Shown: positions 21,136-33,882, counted from the stretch's first letter. The stretch: DNA of 64,000 nt from Guadua angustifolia (GCA_036346375.1 JAYEVE010000547.1:23146-87145); one strand, 5' to 3'. A program made the numbers and translations. The notes: generated from the sequence alone by a model not told the origin.

Positions 21136-23940
21136 AGGCTCGCCAAGCGAGAGGTCTCAAAATACATGACAATGTATCTGCAGTACAATCTCAACTTTAA
21201 ACAAATCGCTCAATTGTACATTTGTGATTAAAATCTAACAAACAATCTATATGCAAAGAATCGTCACAATCTCTTGGATCTCTTGGACCTAACGTGCACG
21301 TTGCCGCCTCCTCCGTTATGGCCTGTAAAGATACTTGAGTTCATTACTCTCTAATTTACTTAGCTCAGAAAATCACGCTCCGCACATTTGCACCACCACC
21401 ACAAGGAGAAGCATCACCATCTTGGGATGCGTGCACCACCCCTAGGAGATGCACCTCAAAGTTATATGAAATTGTCACATGCATTCTTTATTTTTAAAAA
21501 CTCTATTCTCAGATACTTTATATCACAAACTATGATCCACAGAGCTCCCACCTCCTCGTCCTTTCTACATGTTCACTCCACAGATGCAAACCACCTTCTC
21601 AGAGGAGAGGCACCACAGTAAAGACGGATCGGTTCAATTCGTTATTCAAAATTTGAACTAATGATTTATATGTCGATAATGTACCTGTCTATGCCTTTAC
21701 AGGCTCCCACCTCCAAACCCGTTCTACATGTACCCACCACCTATGCTGTGCCAAGGAATGCCTATGTATTTCAACCCGTGGGCCCCTGCAGCCACCTCAG
21801 ATGACACCTCAGACGACACCTCGCATTTACACCACGGTATTTGTCTATTCATCGATGCTTAGGTATAAAATATATAATCCCACTCCAAAGTCCAGATATT
21901 ATAACAAGTTTGTATATTACTATAGCAAGATATTGTCATCCCGAATTGCATGATGCATGTGTGTCGCTAGAATCTCAAGTTTTCAAAGGATAAGTAGGAA
22001 CTTGTGAAGACTCAGATAAATGAACTTTCCCAAAATCAGCATGACAGAAAGAGCTAAAGTTGACTTGATAATCTGTTAAAGAGTTTTCATTTTCACAATA
22101 TCGAGACTCTATAACCGATTTTTGGATAAAAAGTCAATCATATAAAAGTAAAGATCAGACTTGTGAGCTGAATCCTATTAGTAAACCCGACTGCAATAAG
22201 ACAGATTGGTAAAAAATTAAGAAACAAGGAAGCCAAAGTAATCAAGAATCAACAACTCACATATGTTTGATTTTATTCATTGATCAGTTTATTAGTATAA
22301 TTTCTCGACAGACCTCTTGAGGTTAAAACCTCATAGTCGCATGTTTTTGCTGAGAAAAACATTCAGATATCCCACTCATCCGATCTCAATCCAACATTCC
22401 ACATCGACCTCCTCCTTCCTTCATCAACCACACCCACCACTTAGGCCCATCTCGAGCGCCTCTACTCGCCTCACAATTCTAAGCACCATTGCTCGCCTTC
22501 CCGCACTGCCGCCACCACCAAAGGCACCACCACCTTACCACCGTGAACCCAAACCCCTAACCCAATGAAGCCTAATCCATTAAAAAAAGGATTCTAGGTA
22601 ACAGCTTGTAGGACTTCACTATATATTCCTACCATTAGCATCGTGTGTTGTAACAGACGGAGGAAAGAAAAAATAGATCATACCTTAGCTTGGCTCATAG
22701 GACTATGTATTCCGCAGACGATGTTGCCAAACCAGATCTCGATGCCCAAAATGTGAGGGACTAACTTGAGTTTCACCGTCCTACCGCATGTGTGGCTCGT
22801 CAAAAGAAAATGCGGTAGGTGACAAAATCAAGGAGCTCTAATATGTTGTGCAAAGCTACAAATAAAATTGTAGTCGACATAAAGTCTTCAGACTAGTATA
22901 TGTCGCATCAAAAGATAAAATATTGACAACAACAAGCAAACCATTTCAATTTCAAATAAATCATCGATGGTATTTTCAACATATACGATGTGTTGTAAAA
23001 AAATGAACAAAGAAAGCACAAGGCAATCAAGCTCACAATAGACACAAATTGTCCAACTTTTCGCGAATCACATGTATGGCTTAAAGGATCACCATTTGTT
23101 ATTTATACAAGAACTTTTAAGCGCTTATTTTTACATCGCTTAACATTCTCTCGTCGAAATCCAGAGGCCAAAGACGTAAAAACTGATATGCCGTAACAAG
23201 CAAGAACCCACTAACTCACCAAAATGTTTCACTTTAAATGTCAACTAGGCAAGGAAGGTATATCACTTTTCAACTTCAGTTCTTTGTGCAAAAACATGAT
23301 TGCTTGCTGAACCATAGGGTGGTAACCTGCTGCACTAAAAGCTACTCACCAACTCCTTCATATAGATTGTTGCCATCGCTTCTATTGAATGCTTAAAAGA
23401 TTGATCTTGAACTTGCGGTGTTTCGGTCACGCCCAAAGACGCATTAACGATTTACATCATAGAAGACATCTTGAACAAATACGGTGGTAGAAGCGCCATA
23501 ACTCCAACAACCCCGAGGCATGAATTCCATTGTGAGCTCGATTGGTGTATGACTGTTGGACTTTATGACTTGTTGTGATGGATACCTTGTGAACGACTTA
23601 TTGTGATGGACTTATTGTAATCGAATGTGGATTGTATCTATTGCGGTTGTAATGTGTTGTACGTTATTGCGTAGTTTACAATTTGCCGTTGGATGTGTGA
23701 TTGATTATCTAAGGATCTGCTAGAATGTCTCCTTCTGGTTTGATTATCTAAGGATCTCGCTAGAATGTCTCCTTCGGTTTCTTGTGAGATTGATATATAT
23801 ATTATAACTGCAAATGTTTTTTTGTCTGCTGAGTGGATGTCCTATTTACTAGAGAGGTTATGCCGAAATTTTGTACATTTCGGTGACTTAGTATGAGTAT
23901 GGAATTTTGTATTTTGAGTGTTATGTGGCATGTCTTGTAT
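21136..23940. other. CACTA interior, no recognised gene
   Basis: Contains exon-like proline-rich pieces at about 21380-21620 and 21700-21840 (the latter with FYMYPPPMLCQGMPMYFNPW) that may belong to the same decayed transposon gene. It also has a Ser/Pro-rich 83-codon frame at 22317-22568. The rest is AT-rich and uninformative. Confidence 0.35.
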
Positions 23941-23968
23941 TTTGCTGCTAATCCACGAGATGACGCAA

Positions 23969-24356
23969 GTCTTGCAAACAATTTGGTGTGAGTGGGTAGA
24001 GATGGAGCCGAGGCACAACAATTTTGACAAGGCAATTGAGCTGATGAGGCAAGCAACAAATGAGCCCTCCGTCGAGGTTAAAAGGCGAGGTATAATTTGT
24101 TTTGTTCGGCTTGTGTTAATTTCTTGTGTATTTTACTTAATCATTTTTTTTCTAACAATATGTTTTGTGCAAATGGTCGATGGGAACGAACTCAGTACAA
24201 ATGAAATTACATAAATCTTTGAAATTATGGAGTTTCTATGTGGATTTGGAGGAGAGCCTTGGGACCTTGGAATCAACCCGGCTGTTTATGAGAGAATATT
24301 GATTTATTTAATTGCCACTCCGCAAATAATTCTCAATTATGCATATCTTCTTGAGG
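23969..24356 (+). pseudogene. Captured fragment of pre-mRNA splicing factor SYF1/XAB2
   Basis: Two exon pieces are visible. The first (about 23969-24092) reads IWCEWVEMEPRHNNFDKAIE then LMRQATNEPSVEVKRR. After an apparent retained intron (about 24093-24174, starting GTATAATT) the second (24175-24356) reads KLHKSLKLWSFYVDLEESLG, TLESTR, then IATPQIILNYAYLLE, ending at a GTAGG donor-like site. This order matches the HAT/TPR-repeat region of SYF1 (XAB2), a component of the spliceosomal NineTeen-associated complex. I need two frameshifts to follow the family, one near 24190 (GAACTCAGTACA) and one near 24278 (ACCCGGCTG), so it is not functional. An intron kept in place means capture was at the DNA level. 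It lies inside the CACTA element, on its plus strand. Confidence 0.8.
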
Positions 24357-26400
24357 TAGGATCTTAAGAACCACACTTTTGTCAAATTATGCTCCTAATA
24401 TTACTTACAATCACAAATTCTCTTTGCATCTTAAGAACCCGTGGATCTGTGGTAATGTGGTTTTACCATTGTCGCATGGGCATTTTTTTGTCATTACCAT
24501 TTGCACTTGTTGCTTTTCTCGCTTCTTTTGGATCCTTTTTGTCACCGCTTATTGATATGTGATTCTGCACTTGCTTGCTTGTTTAGACACCCACACCTTA
24601 GGTTCATTGCTGCATGGGCATTCCAATTGAAGCTTTTGGTGATTTTGCTCTAAATTCGAGGATGGAGAGTTTCATCTAATGTGCTGTACCTTTAAACTTG
24701 CTAATTGCATATTTGAGTATATGTCATACATGTAGTCCCCTAAATCCAATGCTTAAATTCACATGATAATTTCTATTCTCTTTGCGGTGTTCCATCTATC
24801 GGGTTAATGCACTTAAGAAGACAATGAAAATGAGACCTCTAATGTTTCCAAAGACAAAATACTCTCCCCGGTTTCTTATGGGTGTCAGATGCCTTGTTTG
24901 GAATACTAGATTCCTTCATGAAGTTTGGATCCTTTTTTTTACTTAATGGCTGGCCTATATTTGGACATGTCATATATGATTTAACTATACTACACTTGGA
25001 GTAAATTCTAGAAATTCTTGTGTTAATTATAACGAAGTCAAGAAGGTTGCTTAATAGTTCAAGAAGAGAGAACATATTATGCATTAGTTTTGTAATCGCT
25101 CCATTTGAGGATTTACCACGAACTCTTATATGGAATTAGCTACATCGAACCCACATATCATGAACAACAAGAAAAAATTAGTTTGACTTTAATATGTAAT
25201 ATATTTAATTATTTATATGTCCTCTCTTGTATGTGCAAAAATAATCAACTGGCTGACCTATGTAAGTATGTAGGTTGAACTTGGAGTTGTTGGAGTCTCT
25301 TTAATGGTTGAATGGTTACCAATGACATAGCTATGAAACTAGCCATATAACATGTTTTTTTTCTTATTCTAGTGTTGCTTATGCTGACTCTTTCTGATGA
25401 TATGCAACTTTTTTCAGGTTTAAGTTGATTATTGGCCATTTGCAACTAGATAATCAATTGCCACTGCTTCTACAATGCTCATTGCATTGGCAATCGAGTG
25501 TATGCCTAATTCAAACCATCCTGCTTTCAAAGCGAACCTTTAAGTGGAGCCCGGATTTTTTCTCATTGACAGTTGATGGAATTAGTGCCACTTTATGAGA
25601 TGTGTGGATATTCAATAACAAATTTGTTCTCGAGGATTACAGATCCTTGTGCTATTCATGTGGATCGTGTTATAAGAGAGTATGACAAAGTAGAAGTCAG
25701 CCGGCAGTGCATTGCATTTTCATCGTTTTATCCTTTTTTTCCTTTTGCTTTTAGGGAATTGTAGGATAGATAATTACATATGCCTATAGAAGAAGCTTCA
25801 ATTTTGTAAAGCTTGTGAAATGATCAATAGATCTGTAGTTAGCCTTTTCCTTAAAAAACTATTTTAGCTTTGACCATCAACTGCCTTTATGAATATTTGG
25901 ATTGACCATAAAAATATTTTCATAATATTAACTATAACGTTTTTTAAATTATGTTACAACAGAAATTAATGGGATAATGGGCTCGGTTCAAAATTGATTT
26001 CTATTACACACATTAATTTGTTTATAATTGAAATGAGTCGATTTTGAATGGAACGAATCACGCCGGATCGACTTGGCTTGGCTCGTTAGCTCGATTGTGA
26101 AATTGCTTCTAAACCTTACAAATGATGATATTAGATCAAAATGAGTCAATTTCAACAAAGCAATTACTTATGTCGACTTTTTATTATTGTGTTTGTTTAT
26201 GGTGAGACATAAATATCCAAAATCGCCCAAACTAATATTCAGATCGATGTCGAATCAACTAGTTTTATTGATAATTGTGCCCTATTTTCTTATGTAGAGT
26301 ACTTAAACTAAAAAGTTTGATTCAAAGAATACATGGGTTATTCATTTTTAGGCAATCTGTCGATATATATTTTTTTTTACAAAATGTCTCAGAATTGCGG
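24357..26400. other. CACTA interior after the captured fragment
   Basis: AT-rich, possibly including the next intron of the captured gene. A 63-codon plus frame at 25573-25764 contains DPCAIHVDRVIREYDKVEVSR, which looks like ordered protein sequence rather than noise and may be a second captured exon. I do not recognise it. No other candidate is seen. Confidence 0.3.
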
Positions 26401-26924
26401 GTTTGAGAATACCCATTTAATTTAACAGCTTAAATTGTGGAGTTTATTTGCCCACCTAATTTATATAAATTGTGGGTTTTTCAATCTACTAATTTATTTA
26501 AATTGGAGTTTTTAACCCACTAATTCAAATAAATTAAATTTTTTAACCTACTAATTTATTTAAATTGTAGATTTTTAACCCACTAATTCAAATAAATTGT
26601 GGTTTTAGGCCCACTTAATTTAAATAAATTGGGTTTTGTTGTTACAATTTAAATAAATTGTGGGTTTTTTTCACTCATTTAATTTAAATAAATTGTGGGT
26701 ATTCTCGCCCATTTAATTTAATAGTTAACTTCGTGGGTTTTTCCAAGAACTCATTTAATTTAAATTAAATTCGTGGGTACCCACGAATTTAATTGACTAA
26801 ATTCGTCGAGTTAAATTCGTGAACTAAATTCGACGGTATGCCCACGAATTTAACATAAATTCGTGGGTTTTGGCCTAAATTCGTGGGTTTTTGGCCCACG
26901 AATTTTTCCCTGTTCCTTGTAGTG
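26400..26924 (+). repeat. Right subterminal repeats and TIR of the CACTA element
   Basis: A dense series of TTTAAATAAATTGTGGGTTTT-like units grades into AAATTCGTGGGTTTT and its complement and ends in the CACTACAAGGAACAGGG terminus (inverted). The outer copies match the left end best; the inner ones are more diverged and AT-rich. Confidence 0.85.
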
Positions 26925-27031
26925 ATTCATGTGTTTTTACATTCGTGCAAATCAACTAGGCCCTACTACTGTACTCCTGTAGTAATATGGACGCTGAGCA
27001 CTGGACAATAGTATCGGGTATAGTGTCATAA

Positions 27032-27286
27032 GACTATCTCCAGCGGCATCTCTTCAGTCTCCAAATCCCTTCACAGATAGATCCCAAACACTTCAACGAA
27101 TTCCCTTCACGGTTCTCTTTGGAAGAGATTTTCTCTGAGAATCTCTTCAGAAAGGGATTCTCTCTCCAATCCCTATATAAAACCCTTCGAGGGGATGCTG
27201 CTGGAGATAATAGAAATGAAGAGAACGAATATGAGGAAAGGAATGAGAAAAGAGAAAGGAATAAAAGGAAATTGCTAAAGATAGTC
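27032..27286. mobile_element. Tourist-like MITE related to the Harbinger element at 34041-38379
   Basis: A 255-bp element between TAA at 27029-27031 and 27287-27289. The left end GACTATCTCCAGCGGCATCT and inverted right end GACTATCTTTAGCAATTTCC match the TIR of the large Harbinger element (GACTATCTCCAGCGATTTCC). It probably used that family's transposase. Confidence 0.88.
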
Positions 27287-27289
27287 TAA

Positions 27290-29045
27290 TAATCCAAGTG
27301 TAAATGTGACCACAGAACAAGGTCTCGTGAAAATGCATGCTTGACAGTCACAGGAATGAGAAATGAATATATGAACAGTTTTTTTCTTCTTTTTTTTTTC
27401 TTTTCTGTCTGTAGAGAAGAAGAATACATTGAAGCCACTGATGACTGATGGAACATGAGGCCTGTGCAGCGGCTTAATAGTAGCAGCATGCAGCAACAGG
27501 TTGAGGGCTTGACGTAATGCTAGCTGAATGTGACTTCTGAGCACTGAATGCATTGAGCGTGCCAAATATATGTTCCTCATAAAGCAATTGAATTTTGCTC
27601 AAGAAAAGAATCGCAGCAAACTACAGCAAATAAGACTCACACTACAGCAAGCAATGGTACGTATTGGATATATAACAGGTTAGGACGGTAGATAAAACAA
27701 ATGCACAAGTAAAACAGGTGATTTTTGCCATCAATGGTATTGGTTTTAGCCATCGATCCTTGATGCGTGTCTAAAAATTGCAAAGCAGCATTCAGCCTAG
27801 GGACAAAAAATATAATGAATGACTATGGTAGTATATATGGTACTACAAGATGAAAATGTACGTTATATGACAACAACTAATGAAACAGAGTTAAACACAA
27901 TTGTAAATGAATCGTGTCATCGTTAATGACCATCGAGAGAAAACAAAGAATATATATAGCACTCCACTTATGTTGGTATGATAAGATTATACTGATTAAA
28001 TCAAATATAAATAGTATCTGTTACACTATAATAGCCAGTCGCGCTATTGCGCGGACAACTCGGCTTATTGGTATAAATAGCACGCATCCTCGTTTGATTT
28101 TTCCTGTTGTAAAGACGAGCAAAGGTGGCCATATATTTGAGCAATTGTTTGGTGAGAAATGAGAGAATAGTCGATCGACATTATGCAATAATTAAGCTGC
28201 TTAGACAAGTAAGATCGATCTACTTGGAATGGGAGGCACCGTGAATCCAGACCAAACATCAAGTAGAAGGGATTGAGGATACATGACCCACGTAGTCCAG
28301 CTCGTCCCTAGGATGAATGCGTTTGAAAATTCTCGAGATCTAACGTGTCCTAGGATGAACACGAAAATTACGTGTCTGGTCGGGCGCCAGATACGTATCA
28401 AATCCAATTGCTCTGTCATGTCATGAACACGTTTCAATGGTGAGGGTTGTTGATGTTCTTAAGGATCTTAGTGCCTAATCATGAACACCTAGATGCGGTA
28501 CCATTAGAGGAATACCTTCGGGGTTCGAAGTCGATGAAGATCCCATCACGGTTGCACGGAGAAGAAGTAGAGGCGATGAAGAAGAAGGCAACTCCCGTCT
28601 TTCTCCCGTGCGCTTCCTTCCCGGTGGTTAGCGGCAGTGAGGACGAGATCGTGGCAGCGGCTTTCCCGTTGCTCCGTGCGCGAGTAGATCGGGTGTTCTA
28701 GGGTTTGTTAGGGAGTATGTGCACCAAAGAACCTTGGTCCCTGGGCCGGTCTCACCCCCTTTTATTTATAGGGCATGTGCAACAGAAGGCCATAACTATA
28801 TTGGTTGGTTGCAACCCCGGTCAGGGCGCGAGATCAACCTAACAAGGGTGTGCAGCACATATGAAACGTAGCATGGTAACTTTCAATGAGAGTTTTGGAT
28901 GGAACCGTAGCTAGGATTAAGTGTACCACTACTATAAAGGCTTGTTTGGAAGCCCGTTCCTTAAAATTCCATCTACTCATATGGATTCTGATCGAAAAGG
29001 CTTTACAATTTTGGATCGCTGTCTTCTCTCTCGTTAACATCGGAC
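27290..29045. other. Intergenic, no gene confirmed
   Basis: 27914-28160 ends with TATAATAGCCAGTCGCGCTATTGCGCGGA, whose complement has a GCGCAATAGCGC hairpin 14-16 bases before CTATTATAGT, a weak Helitron-like 3' end. 28440-28710 is a GC-richer stretch with an 84-codon frame ending MKKKATPVFLPC...VDRVF that I do not recognise; it may be part of an LTR or a gene relic. Nothing else is seen. Confidence 0.35.
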
Positions 29046-29425
29046 GGCTCATATCCAGTGCAATCATATAGTTTGGTGCAATTACCGTGCAATCCAACTA
29101 AGAAAAATTTTAAAAAATTCTGAAAAAAATCATGGATGTACATCTCATCTTACCCTATCTACATATAAAATTTCATGATCAAATTCGTCCTATGTTAAGA
29201 GTAATAAAAAAAAACAAATTTCTGACAAACTTGAATAGTTCAAATGCACCCTAAATTTGTCTTTTTTGTAACTTCTAGCATAAGACGAATTTGATCATGA
29301 AATTGTATATGTAGATAGGGTAAGATGAGATGTACATCCATGATTTTTTTTAGAATTTTTTGAAACTTTTCTTAGTTGGATTGCACGATGATTGCACCAA
29401 ACTCATGATTGCACTGGATATGTCC
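29046..29425. mobile_element. Foldback Mutator-type MITE, diverged relative of 16631-17003
   Basis: Long inverted arms meet around 29225-29245. Both arms carry GTGCAATC, CCAACTAAGAAAA and GATGTACATCTCATCTTACC. Ends (GGCTCATATCC and inverted GGACATATCC) and the interior order match the element at 16631-17003, and the size is nearly the same. I see no 9-bp TSD, so the borders have decayed or are off by a few bases. Confidence 0.75.
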
Positions 29426-29520
29426 CCCTCCTCTTTTCCCTTCTGTCTGCGTTTAATTAACCGACTAAAATCAAAATTCTCCATGTTAATGCCACGACGG
29501 CATCGACGTACCCAGCATAA

Positions 29521-29843
29521 GAGCATCTCCAACAAGGTTTAAAATCCATTCCCAAAATCGATTTTGGGCTTGATTGCAAAAAAGTACTCCAACATTCCTC
29601 TTTCTAGCTCCTCAAATTTTGGCACGCCAAAAACAGCACCCCGACTCATTTTGTGCGCTCTGTCCGCGCTCCCAATCAACATTATTTTATACCAAGATGG
29701 CCCAACGGACCAATTCAAAGGTGTTTTGGGGAGAAAATATAGAACTGTTGAGAACAAGGTATTTTGTAGACACAAAATTTTTTGGGAAGGTCCCAATCTA
29801 AGAATATTGGGAGTCTAAATATTAGGAACTGTTGGAGATGCTC
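29521..29843. mobile_element. Tourist-like MITE
   Basis: A 323-bp element with ends GAGCATCTCCAACA on both strands. The left flank is TAA (29518-29520) and the right flank TGA, an imperfect PIF-type 3-bp duplication. No coding content. Confidence 0.7.
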
Positions 29844-30080
29844 TGAGAGTATCTCCATTCTCCAACGTCCGTTGGAGAGAGGAGTGGCAAAATCGACCGT
29901 GTAGATCTCAATCTTTTCCATTTGACTGTGACCTAGCAACCACTGCTATTGGAAGTTCCATCAAATTACCATTAAACTCTTATACTTTTTGGTAACTGAA
30001 ACTTCTTGGTACTAGATTAATGTATAATTTAGTACCTCCAAAGGATGGTAAAAGTCTTTTTATTATATCACATCAAGAAA
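29844..30080. other. Intergenic, no gene seen
   Basis: AT-rich sequence between a MITE and an LTR-like zone, with no feature I can name. Confidence 0.4.
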
Positions 30081-30082
30081 TT

Positions 30083-31300
30083 GTTGTGAAATTTGATGTT
30101 TTCATGTTAGTGGAGAAGTTATGTGGGCTGGCCTGTTAGTTAATTTGGGCTGTCTTGCTAGCCCATTAGGGCTTCTGGAAATAACGAGGACGCTGGCTCC
30201 TTTTCTCGGTGAGTTATAGAGTCGGCGACGGTTGCTCGTTTCTTTTGGTAGACGCGGCTCCTGCGATTCTCAAGGGCACGTCTGGTGCGAAAGGAAAGGT
30301 GAGACACGTCCAGGTCTTGCTCTCCAGAGAGATGAGCGCAGCGGCTCCTGGAGGTGGGCGGTCGCTGCGGCGGCCGTTGAGCCGCTGGAGGTCAAGGTCC
30401 CAGCGCGCATTGGGGTGTTAGGCCTCCTCTATTTTAAAGGCTCGGCTAGTTCTTCTTCAAAACACAGGAAAGATCTCTCTTCTTCATCCCCTAGTCCCAT
30501 CTGTTGGCTTAGTTCTGGTTGGAATCGGTGATTAATCAGATCTTTGATCTGGTTCTTGCCTTTGGGTATTTGTGCACTGGAGTGTGATCTGCACTCACCT
30601 ATTCGGTTGAGTGCCGATCGTCGGTTGAGCCAAGAAGCTGTCCAGTGTCTGGCTATGCCGAAAACTGATCCCGCATACTGAGCCATCGGTGGAACTTTGG
30701 TGTGGGACTTGATCTTGTGCAACGATTGCTTGAGGCTCGAGTCCGTTCTCGGTGTGCCACGAGCGCGGAAAGGGCTTTGTATCTCTGTGATCCGGGCCAT
30801 CTTCTCTGCGGCACAAGCGGCGGCAATCCGATTTCTGGGACAACGACGTTCGTCGTGCTTGGCCTTCTCTTCTGAACAACATCCTGTGCTGTTCTGTTGT
30901 AAGTGTGCTTCGGTTTTACTTTTCCTTACTGCTGGCTGTGGGTTTGCTTATTGCTCAGTGATGAGAACATGGTATTTGATGATCAAACATTTATCCTGTG
31001 AATCTATTCACTGTCAGTTAGCAGTTCTTATTCGGTTCAGCATACTTGTTTGTGATCAGTATATTTCTTGTTCAGTAAGTGTCAATTAGTTCTGTTAGCC
31101 TGTTGATCTGCCGAAATAGTATCATCTGTTAGGCTAAGTCTATTGATCTGAATCTTGTTGATAAAATAAAATTATCATCTGTTATTGCTTGATTCAGTCC
31201 GTTGGTTCAATTGTCACTACTGATTAACTGATCACATGCACTTTCTGCTGTTCGGCTGGTAAATTTATCATACATAGAACTGATTTTGCTCTGTCCTGAA
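30083..31300 (+). other. LTR-like or promoter-like zone, unresolved
   Basis: Starts around TGTTGTGAAATTTGATG and has the texture of a Copia LTR: TTATGTGGGCTGGCCTG, then a GC-rich part, then CTATTTTAAAGGCTCG (TATA-like) and TTCTTCTTCAAAACACAGGA, then a long T-rich tail. I find neither a TSD nor a primer-binding site. The alternative is a promoter and 5' UTR of a lost gene. The frames at 30209-30421 and 30429-30882 have no recognised domain. Confidence 0.25.
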
Positions 31301-31895
31301 TTTTATTTGGCAGTAAAGAACTTTAGTTTCAGTGAATTATATTATCAATTATTGCTGTGCATGATAAGGTGGTAAGAGTTTGAGACCTTATTTACTAGAT
31401 TATTTGTTTCTCCCATTCATGATTGTAGTTGAAGGTTTATGCCATTCAAATATACTCTAAAATCTGAGAACAATCAAATTTAATAAACTCCATATTGCTA
31501 TGGTAGATATGATTCATTGCATGAATGACATAATCCTCATAATTTATTTTATCTCATCAATTATGTCAGTATGACTATCTTTGAATTATATATGTGTAAT
31601 CATATTGTTATATGGATTAAGCAATAAGTTCTTGCTCTTATTATCTCATCTCTTCCAACAGAAATTACGTTGTAGTTAGATAAAACACACGCCTTGAATG
31701 TACGCAAGCAGTAGAATTTTAGCGATTTGTTCAGCAAGGCCCAGACTTGTCGTCTCCATCTTAGCTTAGCAGCTGCCTCATCAACTAGATCGACTGATTA
31801 ATGGCTGTAGGTGATATGGAACAGGATGAGACTACCACTTGGGCAGCCATTTTCAAGTCAAACAAACCGAACCGCACAGATTCATTGCCCAGAAA
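31301..31895. other. Intergenic, no gene seen
   Basis: AT-rich. A short frame starting near 31801 (ATGGCTGTAGGTGATATGG) runs towards the hAT MITE but shows no recognised motif. Confidence 0.4.
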
Positions 31896-32060
31896 CAGGG
31901 GTGGAGCCAGCCCAAGCCCAAACCCAAGCCTCAAGCTGGCCTAGAGGTTATTAGGCCAATTTGTAATTTTTTTTACGAATTTTTAAGAGAATTTACGTAG
32001 ACCTTTCTTGCCAGGCCTCAGGCCAAGACCTGGGTGACCCGAGGCCTGATTTTGCCCCTG
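31896..32060. mobile_element. Small hAT-type MITE
   Basis: A 165-bp element starting CAGGGGTGGAGCCAGC and ending GATTTTGCCCCTG, flanked by CCCAGAAA (31888-31895) and CCCAGAAG (32061-32068), a 7-of-8 TSD. The terminus is shared with the hAT MITE at 8444-8834. Confidence 0.85.
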
Positions 32061-32282
32061 CCCAGAAGGTAAAAAAGAACATAGACCGGAAATATCTTCA
32101 ATTCCGAGTGGATGTGTCAAGCATGAACTGAAAAATAGCCCAAATAATCCGGACCTTTGAGCATGTTTTCTCGAATTCATGATCACGATGAATTTGACAA
32201 GATACCGACAGCCAACAGCAGCAGACTAGTCGACGAATTTGTAAATCTGCCAAGTATTACCGCCAGGCGGCTCATCAGTACA

Positions 32283-33882
32283 TTACTGCGTCCTTACTGG
32301 CGATGGCAATGTTCTACTAGCACAATCTGGGGGAAAAAAACATGCATAAATATTTACAGTTTTTTTTAAGGAGAAACACTAGGGGAGTGCCTACAAATCA
32401 GCCAAAAGAACATACAGGCCAAAAACACCATAAAAATTGGCTACTGACTCGTCAGTGTGAGCCCAAACTCCAAAGATTAGAAAGGTATATTGGGTTTTGG
32501 GATGATAGATCAACCACTTCCTAGGTATATCTTGTCAATTTCACGACTGGTCTTGAACAAATTGAGCCTAGCTAGCCAAACATTGGTAGGAATAACTCCA
32601 CCTTCCGATGTCATACCGTACTCAATTTCTCGAGCACAGATATCATCGTCGACATTTTTCTTTATGCCTCAAACCGGAATGTTACTTAGAGTTTGACTAA
32701 ATAATTTTTATTGTCACCAACTGAACTAGTATTACTTATAGTCTGAGTAAATATTCACATATGAGAACTGATCAAACATACAGTAGCTGCAAGTGCGAGG
32801 TTGCAGGAAAGGTACGAGGTTAGTGTGGTACCTGGAATGAAGAAGCTCGTGTACGGGAATACAGCATAGTCTACATAGATCCCCCTCTCACAGACCCTGT
32901 TGATCTGCCCTGACTTGAGCTCAACCATGAAGACACCAGCATTTGTACCCACAAAAATGATACCAGCGCCCTCGGCGAAGCCCATCACATCTGTTGGGTG
33001 CAGGGTAGCAGCAACGGGGAGCATCATCTCGACGTTGATGACCCTGCGTCGCGCCCATGCCGCTACTCTGTTGGGTTCCGTCTCCCTCGACCACAGGTAG
33101 AGGCTGGACCCATCCACGCCGGCGAATCCCAGCCCGCCGTCCTCCGCCGGCATGAGGACAATTTCGCCGTCGTAGAGTGCCGGCGGGCTGATCACCGACA
33201 GGACACGAGCGCCCATGTCGTACTCCAGGATTATGTTGCCGTCGTTACAGATGAAGTAGAGTGCATCTCCCACAAGGGCACTGGGCTTCATCTCAACACG
33301 GAAACCGAGCGGAAGAGAGGCCGGCGCGCTCCACGCACCGGTCTCCGACGAGTACACGCACGCCGATGTGAACTCCTCCTTCTCGCAGGAGCACGCGGCG
33401 GCCACGAGAAAGGGCCCCCCATGGCAGTCGCTGTGGTCGCAGCCGCCGCCCGCGGCGGCGCAGAGCACCGTCGCGTTGAAGTGGAAGTGCGGGACGTCGG
33501 GCTTGCGAAGCCCCCACAGGCCGGCGGTCATGGGATCCCAGACGATGAGCTCCATGGGATTATCTTCCTCTTCCCCGGAGAGACAAGTGTGGAGGAGGAC
33601 GCGGCCGTGGCGGGAGTCGAGCGCGTACCAGTTCCTGCGGCCGGGATCGCGCGGGCGGAACGCGGAGGTGGGGACGAAGACAGCGAGGTGCTCGTTGGAT
33701 TCGTCCAGGTTGCGGAGGAAACCGAGCATCGGAGGTGTTCGGTGGAACGCGCGGTAGCGGCGGAGGAAGCCGGCATCGGAGAGGAGGTGGCGCCATCGCT
33801 TGCAGACGAGGGCGGCGCGGACGAGGCACGCCGGGTCTTCCGGAGGGAGGCGGAGGAGGATCTCGCCGACGACGTCGTCCAT
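32283..33882 (-). CDS. F-box protein, two exons, probably functional
   Basis: Exon 1 is 33882-32832 and exon 2 is 32326-32283, giving 364 residues. The F-box is at the N-terminus (DDVVGEILLRLPPEDP, then VCKRWRHLLSD). The remainder has the repeated WDPMT, CDHSDCHGGPF, YSSETGAWS and LYLWSRE signatures of a grass-expanded family with a propeller-like C-terminal half. F-box proteins bind SKP1 and select substrates for SCF ubiquitin ligases; the target is unknown. The donor is CCAG followed by GTACCA at 32831 and the acceptor CCCAG at 32327; exon 2 encodes DCASRTLPSPVRTQ. The same 44-bp exon exists in the paralogue at 51919. The expected family start is GTG here (33900), so the next in-frame ATG (33882), six codons on, is used; the F-box is still complete. 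A Harbinger element ends 159 bp upstream. Confidence 0.82.

Larger units (their letters stand above)
17309..26924 (+). mobile_element. CACTA (En/Spm) transposon, 9.6 kb
   Basis: The left terminus CACTACAAGAAACAGGGAAA and the right terminus, inverted, CACTACAAGGAACAGGGAAA form a TIR followed on both sides by AATTCGTGGG. The 3-bp duplication ATT lies at 17306-17308 and 26925-26927. CACTACAAG ends and 3-bp TSDs define the superfamily. Subterminal zones are packed with AAATTCGTGGGTTTT-type repeats in both orientations. Inside are a GC-rich leader (17520-17940), remains of the second CACTA gene (19740-21130) and captured host sequence (23969-24356). I find no intact DDE transposase (TNPD/TNP2), so it is probably non-autonomous. 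Orientation is taken from the decayed gene and is tentative. Confidence 0.93.
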
